Shown: piece by piece, positions 35,201 through 40,493 of the stretch
How positions within the stretch are numbered: the stretch's first letter is position 1
Layout of the letters: each line of letters starts with the position of its first letter
Assembly: GCF_001625305.1 (NCBI RefSeq)
Contig: NW_017803268.1
Location: forward strand, 275,889 to 339,888
DNA length: 64,000 nucleotides
Reading direction: 5' to 3'
From: Branchiostoma belcheri
Lineage: Eukaryota; Chordata; Leptocardii; Amphioxiformes; Branchiostomatidae
Program-made: the position numbers and the translations under genes
The notes under the pieces: generated by a model
What the model was told of the DNA's origin: nothing
Seen by the model: the letters and a program-made list of their open reading frames with translations, nothing else
Databases searched by the model: none

Positions 35201-37943
35201 TCCAAACACTGACCTCCGACCTGGCCAATGACCTGATATGTTGACATCTCTCACCATGGTAACTGGTGTTGGGTTACATCATGATGCAATTTTATATTAG
35301 AAAGGATTTATACTCCTGCCTGACCATATGTATTTGAGTAAGAATTAACAGAGCAGACCATATGCGAAGGTAAACATTATGCATTTGCACTAATATGCAC
35401 ATATTTTCTCAGGTGCTGCGCAATACAGACTATGGCTTAGAAGACCAGTTTGAGACGTCCAACAAGAACAAGTTGAAGATGGACGACTCAGTACAGATCA
35501 GGTACAGCCACGAGACCCTGAGTCACACCAGTGAGGAGGACCTGTTAGACTGCGCCTGTCCCAGGGTGGAGTCCAGCCTCAGCTGGGAGTACAACTCACG
35601 GGATGAACTGGTGGCAGGTGGGAATTTTATCATACACATGTAGCTCTCAACAATTTTATGACTACTTTTCGTTTTTAATTTTCCCAATTTCTATCCCAGA
35701 ATCTGTCCTTTTTCCTTCTGATTTCCTTTTTGGTTTCCAATGTATTCTTGTATTTCTTTTAACCTGGATGTTATGTATTTGTATACTGCCCAGGCTACCA
35801 TAAACTATTTTAGGTAGCAAGTTCATTCTGTCATTATCCCCACATTGTTTTTGTTTCTTTCTTATCTTTTATTCTCAGCTTTCTGTCATTTAAATGTTTG
35901 TTTGGTTCTTTAACATTAACTTCATATATGTATGAACATTACTGTAGTCAGCTGTCCTTTTATACCTACAGACACACACAGCTGTATACTAGTATGCTTT
36001 CTCAAGACAGTCAAGTAAAATTATTTTATTATTTTTCTTGACTCAAACTTGTATTTAATGTGGCACATTTTTAGATACAGTCAGTGTAACAAACAACACA
36101 GTTCTGTAAGTCTCAAGAAGGCCCCACAGAACTGTGTTGTTTGTTACACTGTATCTGGAACAGACAAGACTTTGAGAGCTGCATTTACAGAGTCTCAAGT
36201 GTAGCTCTCAAAGTCTTGTCTGTTGTTTCAATACATATTTTATCTTCCTTATTGTTCTGTACCCTGCCTAACCCTGTTTGTTATGTCATATGTGTTAATA
36301 CTTATCCTCTATACTTAACTACACCACACTCCTGTTCTGTACAGACCACTACTCAGACCTTATTCTACCTTATTCTCTGTCAACTTTACGCTCCTCTAAA
36401 GGACCAAGAAAAGGTTTGCCTTTTCAAAGTAACATACATGTTTTGTGTGTATGTTGTGATGCTGTTGTATATTTGTAATTTAATTATCTGTCTTGTTGTT
36501 TGGTTGTATTGTATGTCAAGTGTTGTATTCATAAGTTTCTCTGTGTTTTTGTATGCATGCTCTGCATTGTTATTTGGTGTTTCTCTGTGTTGTTGCATGC
36601 TTGTACATTAAATTGTATTATCTCTGTTGTCTTGTAAGAAATCACTGATTGTGATCTAGTCTTTCTGTGACTCTTGGCTGTTTTTTTGCTGTGCTGCTTT
36701 TAATCCTTGATAAAATTGTTTTTCCATCTGAAATTCTGATTCAACTTTGTCTAACTCTTGCCTCTTAAATGCTCTGTGCTTTGCTCCCTTGTGTCTTGTA
36801 TAAAACTTATTATTGCACATTTATTTCTATATTTATATATGATAGGTGTGGATGAGATCTGCTAACATACAGACAAAAGTTTTTCCTATACAAGAATTCA
36901 AAACAAGTTTTCAATTCAATGTTCTTAATATATTTTACTTTATGCACACTAGAATGGAGTTAATTTTGATAAAGCGAGGAGGATTTCTGAAAACTTCACA
37001 CCCTTGAAGTACTTTTAACATGGAAAATATGTTATGAATGTTACTCATAACTGACATTTTGTGCCACTCAGGTACACCTTCTATTAAGGAGAACAAGTCC
37101 AGGACCAGTCTGATCACCAAGTCTGCCCAGACCCTGGACCCCACCGACCCAGACTGGCAGTCCTCCGCACCGCTCGCCGAGTCCGAGAGCCTCTCCGAGT
37201 CCGACTCTGTCTACTCCATCGAGGAATCGAGTAAAGCCCTCAGCATCGGCACCATACAGACTCTACAGTCCACCCCTGATAGCACAATCCTCAAGTCAGA
37301 CCCTGGGTACTGTTATTATGTAAGTACGGGAGTGTCGAACGAACTTCTCAACGCGAGCGGTTTTCCGAGTGAGGAGTCAACGCCGCACAAGAACCAGATG
37401 ACGACAACGGCAACGATAGAAAAAATTCCTTCGCACACGTCGAGCGCAAAACAGCTGTATAATGGAGTAAGTGACGGAAGTCCTGGCGAAAAGTGGAACG
37501 GACGGCCGGCGTCCGAAGAACTGTTGAGCGAAAAGGCGTTACGCACGAAACTCCCTCCGCAACCAAAGTCCTTCACAGCATTACCAAATGTGTATAACTC
37601 GCCATCGTTTAGCGAACACTACCGGCTCACGCATGTGGACGACGTAAACACCACAAACCCGCCGCGCCGCCACAAGGCGTCCAAGTTGAAAACGCGGCAC
37701 CTCTCGGAGCCGATTCCCGAGAGGGCAAAGTACGAACCCAACCTCATTCCAAAGCCGCCGAGACTCTACGCTAACAGAAGGGGCACTTCGCCGGGAAGCG
37801 CGAGGGGGATAGAAATGAAGGAATTCCACAGATCGCAGGATTCGGGTAGTATCGATAATGGAGAGGATTCCGACAGTATCCCGCTAACAAAGGCTGATGC
37901 CCAGTCTGTAGATTCCGCAGTTCCCATAGAGACAGATGTATGA
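11169..37943 (+). CDS. DAGLA: Diacylglycerol lipase alpha-type (sn-1-specific), 18 coding exons, 1026 aa
   Basis: Multipass membrane serine hydrolase that cleaves the sn-1 acyl chain of diacylglycerol to give 2-arachidonoylglycerol. Coding exons: 11169-11263, 24734-24942, 25599-25700, 27259-27415, 28798-28882, 29316-29450, 30245-30322, 30631-30755, 31483-31636, 32154-32237, 32486-32569, 32851-33068, 33438-33506, 33795-33867, 34237-34445, 34911-35037, 35413-35617, 37072-37943. All use AG/GT boundaries, phases join without a stop, and the sum is 3081 nt. The start is supported by Kozak-like context, the family N-terminus MPGLVVFNRRWSVGSDDLV and an in-frame TGA at 11136-11138. Seen: four hydrophobic spans (about residues 18-42, 58-82, 102-126, 136-157), Cys-rich segment 328-353, nucleophile GHSLG with Ser476, Asp528 in GKDVVPR, His616 in LYPPGRMIHVV, and a tail of about 350 residues. 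Length and tail motifs (SESDSVYS, EPNLIPKPPRL) fit the alpha paralog (human about 1042 aa); the beta paralog lacks this tail. Some core stretches (AAYGWPLYIY) look beta-like, as expected of a deeply branching ortholog. Confidence 0.95.
11666..12105. mobile_element. 440-bp TIR element in DAGL intron 1
   Basis: Exact inverted ends starting GGTCTAGACTAGAGCTGTGT (11666-11688 and 12083-12105). The interior is rich in GGTACAGGT-type words. Same family as 1194-1585. A SINE starts immediately at its right edge. Confidence 0.75.
12106..12395 (+). mobile_element. tRNA-derived SINE
   Basis: Contains an A-box-like GAGTGGTTAGAGCG and a B-box GGTTCGAACCC spaced as in a tRNA, followed by a non-tRNA body. 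The cloverleaf does not close into a good acceptor stem, so this is a SINE rather than a tRNA gene. It lies in intron 1 of DAGL. Confidence 0.7.
13676..13880 (+). pseudogene. Non-LTR retrotransposon reverse-transcriptase fragment
   Basis: Conceptual reading shows ASGVRQGTVLGPLLFL, then after a frameshift INDLP.QLD and LFADDCLLYVE. These are the conserved RT blocks around the catalytic F-A-D-D motif of LINE-type elements. It is short and broken, so it is a dead remnant in DAGL intron 1. Confidence 0.8.
14430..14796. mobile_element. Family A MITE copy 4
   Basis: Full-length copy with inverted GGC(C/A)ACACCAATTTAATTTC ends and TTA duplicated on both sides, in DAGL intron 1. Confidence 0.8.
15222..15632. 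mobile_element. Family B MITE (GGCCACAGCAAGTAAATTTT ends)
   Basis: Ends GGCCACAGCAAGTAAATTTT and its inverted copy, with TAA on both sides. It shares the GGCCACA start and TWA target rule with family A but has a different interior (CATCCTCCGCAGACTCC, GATGTCATCCAT). Confidence 0.75.
16060..16110 (+). repeat. (CCAA)n/(ACAA)n microsatellite
   Basis: Simple tandem tetranucleotide tract in DAGL intron 1. Confidence 0.95.
16522..16870. mobile_element. Family A MITE, decayed copy
   Basis: Left end GGCCACACCAATTTTATTTG after TAA; interior words match family A (GGGAGCCATGAAGTCAA, GGGCAAAATATGAGCA). The right inverted end is lost after about 16870. Confidence 0.65.
17235..17545. repeat. Dispersed repeat with GGGTGCACC words
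   Basis: AATTTGGGTGCAC is repeated at both ends of a ~300-base AT-rich unit. Related copies lie at 58866-59190 (same orientation) and 20290-20480 (inverted). Confidence 0.6.
17874..18010. repeat. 137-bp hairpin element
   Basis: ATCTCCAAGCAGATCTTT.. pairs with ..AAAGATCTGCTTGGAGAT; inner segments CAGTATCCAATA also pair. Imperfect arms of about 60 bases. Confidence 0.75.
18101..18875. repeat. Tandem duplication, ~300-380-bp units
   Basis: Units start with AATCTACACACCTAAATTTC at 18101 and 18404, with a partial third at 18783. Short open frames across these units are repeat artefacts. Confidence 0.85.
18880..21310. other. DAGL intron 1, unremarkable stretch
   Basis: Apart from the inverted TGCACCC-type repeat near 20290-20480 I see no exon, RNA gene or complete mobile element. 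Confidence 0.5.
21312..21355. repeat. 44-bp perfect palindrome made of two abutting MITE ends
   Basis: AAATTTACTTGGTGTGGCCT is followed directly by AATTAGGCCACACCAAGTAA and TTT. The left half is the right end of one element (ending 21330), the right half is the left end of the element at 21337-21730. Confidence 0.85.
21337..21730. mobile_element. Family B MITE copy 2
   Basis: Ends GGCCACACCAAGTAAATTTC and inverted ..AAATTTACTTGGTGTGGCC with TTA on both sides (21334-21336, 21731-21733). Interior resembles the 15222 copy. Confidence 0.8.
22150..22400. repeat. Dispersed repeat shared with 29015-29258
   Basis: GGCAGAACGTACTG, TGTATAGCACTTTG, CCAACGAAAAC and TGGGTTTTCGC-type words occur in the same order near 29040-29240 in DAGL intron 5. 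Confidence 0.55.
23539..23907. mobile_element. Family A MITE copy 6
   Basis: Full-length, with long inverted ends and TTA on both sides; inverted in orientation relative to the copy at 6696. Lies in DAGL intron 1. Confidence 0.8.
24070..24292 (-). mobile_element. tRNA-derived SINE, minus strand
   Basis: On the minus strand it begins GGGGTTGTGTGGCACAACGA (A-box region) and has a B-box GAGTTCGAATCC, then a body with GGGAAAGGCAATTT and a tail ending in TGCCGCCACC-type sequence inverted at 24110. Its body resembles that of the next SINE. Confidence 0.7.
24295..24680 (-). mobile_element. tRNA-derived SINE abutting DAGL exon 2
   Basis: On the minus strand it starts GGGGCCGTGTGGCGCAGTCG and has B-box GGGTTCGAACCC, then GGTGACATGGG-region words and a central domain containing AAAGAACCCACCGCACTTAT. 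The central domain resembles conserved SINE core domains seen in several animal phyla; I cannot assign which. The head lies 54 bases upstream of DAGL exon 2. Confidence 0.75.
24734..25700 (+). CDS. DAGLA: DAGL coding exons 2 and 3 (TM1-TM3)
   Basis: Exon 2 (24734-24942) completes TM1, encodes TM2 and the conserved cytosolic stretch YTEPRDPMQYLLYIRL. Exon 3 (25599-25700) encodes TM3 (VILLVEFVWSVVGVVWI). Donors are CTAG|GTAAGT and CTGG|GTAAGA; acceptors are CTTCCACAG and ATTTGCAG. The exon 2 acceptor lies only about 54 nt from the head of a SINE, leaving a very short native stretch for the branch point (a CTCTAAT match near 24703-24709). Confidence 0.93.
25062..25130 (+). pseudogene. Tandem partial copy of DAGL exon 2 3' end with its donor site
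   Basis: The last ~50 coding bases of exon 2 and the splice donor (24894-24950) are repeated here almost unchanged, with a 12-base insertion just before the donor. The copied frame would read YTEPREPMQYLLYIRL. No good acceptor precedes it, and reading on from exon 2 into the intron meets a stop, so it looks like a non-functional duplicate or a decoy donor. Confidence 0.75.
26160..26247 (+). CDS. Candidate alternative (mutually exclusive) DAGL TM4 exon
   Basis: A pyrimidine-rich tract ending TTTTTTAG precedes 26160, and GAGAG|GTGGGT follows 26247. The 88-nt interval has the same entry phase and exit phase as exon 4 (157 nt). It is open in the frame set by exon 3, giving about 29 residues with a hydrophobic span (VLYWFKLVLQGLAALFTIA). 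Its first residue Gly and its seventh residue Trp match those of exon 4 (GIIICDW versus GGDVLYW). Including both exons would break the frame, so they would have to be mutually exclusive. It lacks the VFD..GR motif that follows TM4, so it could also be a decayed duplicate or chance. Confidence 0.35.
26248..26500 (+). other. Unexplained open GC-rich stretch after the candidate TM4 exon
   Basis: The frame of the candidate alternative exon stays open to about 26491, containing WSPPMERKWFGLRIQW and a Cys/His-rich end. This is longer than expected in such AT-rich introns. No family recognised; it could be part of an unspliced isoform or a repeat. Confidence 0.3.
26537..26700. repeat. TIR hairpin element in DAGL intron 3
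   Basis: TATGACAAAAAGGACTAAAT.. pairs with ..TTTAGCCCTTTTTGTCATA; the arms continue through CAACACTGAGT. Arms of about 42 bases with a GC-rich middle; likely a MITE. Confidence 0.75.
27259..27415 (+). CDS. DAGLA: DAGL coding exon 4 (TM4 and juxtamembrane)
   Basis: Encodes TM4 (IIICDWVIFFSVLVTAWCVF) followed by the family motif VFD.AGR and a basic juxtamembrane segment. Acceptor CCCTGTAG, donor AAAG|GTGAAA. This is the form expected from vertebrate DAGL alpha, so it is taken as the default over the candidate exon at 26160. Confidence 0.92.
28798..30755 (+). CDS. DAGLA: DAGL coding exons 5-8 (linker to catalytic core)
   Basis: Exon 5 (28798-28882) carries CKLLCCC. Exon 6 (29316-29450) carries the conserved ARLLSEFF.DVDLVPSDVVAGL. 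Exon 7 (30245-30322) carries YQFLSGVPIN. Exon 8 (30631-30755) carries YYMRYALAAYGWPLYIY, the first helix of the hydrolase fold. Phases join as 2, 0, 0, 0. Several hairpin elements lie in the intervening introns. Confidence 0.93.
29015..29258. repeat. Dispersed repeat ending in a MITE-type terminus
   Basis: Related to 22150-22400. Its right end AATTAAGTTGGTGTGGCC followed by TAA matches the family A/C terminus. It sits just upstream of DAGL exon 6. Confidence 0.55.
29534..29744. repeat. 211-bp hairpin in DAGL intron 6
   Basis: ATCTGTGTCCATAATATCAC.. pairs with ..GTGATATTATGGACACAGAT, continuing inward through AGATATTTTTACTGCAACAT. The arms are nearly complete, with a loop of about 40 bases around 29640. 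Confidence 0.85.
29951..29984 (+). repeat. (TTTTG)n microsatellite
   Basis: Six-fold TTTTG repeat in DAGL intron 6. Confidence 0.95.
30806..30940. mobile_element. Hairpin/TIR element in DAGL intron 8
   Basis: TAGCTTGGGTGCCAT.. and ..ATGGCACCCAGCCTA are inverted; inner words CACCGGCTCCCTA and TAGGGAGCTGG also pair. The terminal word GCCTGGGT is shared with the hairpin at 9573 and a segment at 55931. Confidence 0.7.
31359..31482 (+). repeat. Two extra tandem copies of the exon 9 acceptor and 5' end
   Basis: TTAGCTGTTGCTGTTGCCAG plus the following TG(C/T)TGCCGTAA occurs three times at 65- and 59-base spacing. The first two copies are decoy 3' splice sites; neither length change is a multiple of three. 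Confidence 0.9.
31483..31636 (+). CDS. DAGLA: DAGL coding exon 9 (Cys-rich insert), with triplicated acceptor
   Basis: Encodes the Cys-rich segment (SCCCCQCCRKHDDE, then DNCCQCNLAGLKR) and the HSA before the next exon. It matches the Cys clusters of vertebrate DAGL alpha. The acceptor plus first ~25 exon bases occur three times in tandem (exon starts at 31359, 31424, 31483). Only the third keeps the frame: use of the first reaches a TAG just before the third copy, and use of the second reaches a TGA within the exon. Confidence 0.9.
32154..34445 (+). CDS. DAGLA: DAGL coding exons 10-15 (catalytic domain)
   Basis: Exons 10 and 11 (32154-32237, 32486-32569) encode VVVTIRGTLSLQ and DCLTDLTADAE, typical of lipase-3 family folds. 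Exon 12 (32851-33068) carries IIAGHSLGAGTAAIL with nucleophile Ser476, then FSPPGGLL. Exon 13 (33438-33506) carries GKDVVPR with Asp528. Exon 14 (33795-33867) is a helix before the regulatory loop. Exon 15 (34237-34445) contains the Ser/Thr-rich regulatory loop (CCCLRD... to SINLPQ) and LYPPGRMIHVV with His616. Human DAGL alpha uses Ser472 and Asp524, so the spacing agrees. Confidence 0.94.
32618..32766. repeat. Hairpin repeat in DAGL intron 11
   Basis: Contains AGACATCCAGG, AGCAACTGGATA and the inner hairpin GGTAGCATCCAC / GTGGATGCTACC. Related to the element in the next intron. Confidence 0.65.
33095..33306. repeat. Hairpin repeat in DAGL intron 12
   Basis: CAAGGGAATTTTTACTCAAG.. pairs with ..CTTGAGTAACAATTTCCTTG; the inner words AAAACTGTGAGACGTTT and AAACGTCTGACAGTTTT pair too. 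It shares AGACATCCAGG and GCAACTGGATA with the intron 11 element. Confidence 0.75.
34911..35617 (+). CDS. DAGLA: DAGL coding exons 16 and 17 (end of catalytic domain, start of tail)
   Basis: Exon 16 (34911-35037) encodes ALWVKNEDFSEILVSPAMM..H.P, the conserved end of the lipase domain. Exon 17 (35413-35617) encodes a polar, acidic segment that begins the regulatory tail and has no clear counterpart I recognise in vertebrates. A tRNA-like B-box sequence (GGTTCGAATCC, 35064-35074) lies just after exon 16, probably an old SINE fragment. Confidence 0.9.
36074..36224. repeat. Two consecutive hairpins in DAGL intron 17
   Basis: 36074-36155: GATACAGTCAGTGTAACAAA.. with its complement ending GTATC. 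36159-36224: AACAGACAAGACTTTGAGAG.. with its complement ending CTGTT. They are separated by three bases. Confidence 0.85.
37072..37943 (+). CDS. DAGLA: DAGL coding exon 18 (regulatory tail, PDZ ligand ETDV)
   Basis: A single 872-nt exon encodes residues 737-1026, a Ser/Pro-rich, probably disordered tail. It includes SESLSESDSVYSIEES, similar to the SLSDTESLYS stretch of DAGL alpha, and EPNLIPKPPRLY (PPRLY at 965-969), where the vertebrate protein has a PPxxF Homer-binding motif. The last four residues are ETDV. By eye the exon is much richer in CpG than the other exons, especially 37320-37800. Confidence 0.92.
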
Positions 37944-40270
37944 CCTTTGTATAGATGCTACTTGTAACAACATGTCTTGTTCTTGTTATGTAGATTACAC
38001 AACAGCGAGACCCAATCAACTTCCGGCACAAGTCACTAAGGCTAATAGTGGTCATGTAGGCAAATATAACTTGAACTCAACATGTTTGTAGTAACAACAA
38101 CGGAAAAATTAACAAGTCCAGCTAAAATGAAAGGTGAGCATCGTAACCTTATTTTGTCCCTCAACAACAACGTAACAACAAGTACATGCATCTATTGGCA
38201 AATGACTTCAGTGTCATCTAACACTGCAAACATACATGTACATGAAGTAGACATTATACACATGTGCTACAGGCTTAATTCATTGGTGATGTTAACTGCA
38301 TTATTGTACTAAATTGTATCACTATGAGTGATTTATTTTGTTAATGAAGGACAACTAACTGCTTTTGCTTCTGATAATATCTGTGGCTGTTGATGAAGAA
38401 CATTCTACTTATTTTTTTTCATGTGAAAACATCAAGTAGAACTGTAGTGACCATAGTGTTTTTACTAGAGGTTGTTAAAAGATGCAAAAGAGTAACACAA
38501 CAATACACTAGCTTTGACTTTGTGTAGGAATGTGGAAAGTATGGACATTACTCAAACTCATACCGAATTAGAGGTATGTTGAGTTGAAACTGATATACAT
38601 TTAAAAAAATACTATGTAGTTCAGGCTGAATAATAGGCTAGTAAAATGGTCCTTTTGAATTGACATGTATACACTGTGGAACGAACTCATTCATTTTGGC
38701 AACCATATCGATGGCAACAAAAGTCTAGGCAAAAGTTTTAGAAACTGACTGTTCACATCAAGTGCACATGCAACTGACAATAGAATGATAACTTAACTGT
38801 ACTTAACACAAGACTATAACATTGTAACTGTATTGTATATAGGAAATTGCCAAACCACTGAAACATAATGTACATGTATGTGCATGCATGCCAAATGTTC
38901 TCCACCAAAAAAAGAAAACAAAAAAGTGTGTTTTTTTTTGCTGAGAAAGACAATTGTGGTTTTACATGGACATTGCTCTTAAATGTTAGCCATCTACAAT
39001 GTACATGTATAGTGTCACTGAATGCCAAGTCAATAATTAGGAAAAGTATTTTTTGTACCGTGAGTTCCTACAGTGTAGCTTATACATATGTTGTGGTTTA
39101 TTTTGAATCCTCTTTTTTTTTTGTCTCAGGAGCCACAATTGTGGTTAATACTTTAAATTGTACTAACCTGACTATGAAAGTTTGACTATCATACAGGCAT
39201 CATGTGACACATTGCAAAACAGCAAGTTTTTGATTGTCCATCTGAAACCAAGTTTAAAGTTTTAATTTGCCAAAAAAAAATGTGACCTGACAAGTACATG
39301 TTTGTGTTCCTATTGAGAATTTTGGAGCTCTTTCTGTGTTTTGTAGATATAGTAAGGATTTCTGTGGAATTTAGTGCCAATCTTGTACTTTTACAGTGCC
39401 CTTGCAATGACTTTTGTGTTGTGCATGTTTTAATAATCAGTAGAAGGATGTATAAAGTTAAGTTACTTTGCAGGAGATAATTTTCAAGAGGATTTGGCAA
39501 AGCTAATTTTATTTGTGTCAGTATTATTGTTGTTCAATGTGATGTTTTAAGGTGTATCCAATGCAATTCTGTTGTATTGAAAAAATTCGCATAACAAACT
39601 TCAAGATTTTTCTTAGGGTACTTAGGGACCTACTGGGAAGGATTGGGAGTTTTTGTTTAACCTTTTGTGCAATTTTTTTTTTATTTGAAGATTATATTTT
39701 TTTCAGCCAGCTTTCTTAACGAAGATTATTCCCACATTTTCGTCTCCCTACACCCTTCCTAGTATGTCGTTAAGTGACCAATTTTGTGTGTATGTGTCAT
39801 TGTAAAATGTGTCAACTAGAAAATGTGTAACATACTAGTACGGAGCTGATATAAATTGTAAATGTAACTATGCCATCTATCCAAACTGGTACAACTATTA
39901 CAGGTAGCTGAATCTTTCTTCAGCAATGCCAAAATGTTGAATGTGTATGTACATTGCCGATATCGACTGGTGACCAGACCAGTGTTGTTGTTTTTTTCAG
40001 TGTTAGCCACTGTTACTTTGTACAAAATAGCATTTGGGTGTCATTTTTTTGCATTTAGAAGCTACATAATTACTACTAGTACATTGTTGCTACCTAACCA
40101 TAACCGGTGCCATTTCGTACTACGTTTAGGCTTTTAACATGTTAATGCTGATTATGAATGTCGTTTTTTCGAAATAGGTTTTCTAATATTTTGTGAGGTT
40201 ACGGTTATCACAAGATCGATTCTTGTTGATACGCGTTCTGTGTTGAAATAAAGCAGACAAAAACCTTTCA
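37944..40270 (+). other. DAGL 3' UTR with poly(A) signal
   Basis: AT-rich non-coding sequence after the TGA stop. The clearest poly(A) signal is AATAAA at 40247-40252, giving a 3' UTR of about 2.3 kb. No other exon or gene is visible here. The inverted-repeat element beginning near 40494 lies just beyond. Confidence 0.6.
40247..40252 (+). terminator. Poly(A) signal AATAAA (DAGL)
   Basis: Canonical hexamer in the right strand and position to end the DAGL transcript. Earlier weaker variants may also be used. Confidence 0.5.
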
Positions 40271-40493
40271 TTATGAAAATGTTTATTCGACTGTTACTTA
40301 CTTTAACTTACTCAGTTCCTTAGCTATGAAGCATAACTGTTTCTCGGTTATTTAACTTCATAAATTCATAAGAAACTACAGAAATTAAGACTTTAACTAC
40401 AAGCAATGGTCAAATTAAGTTAAGGATGTAGTAAGAGAAGGTATAAGAGTGTTTTTTAATATATGGTACGCGTCTCATAGATTATTGGTTGTG

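Noticed and set aside
37316-37829. Open frames antisense to DAGL exon 18
   Set aside because: Shadows of a GC-rich coding exon; the sense frame is supported by homology.
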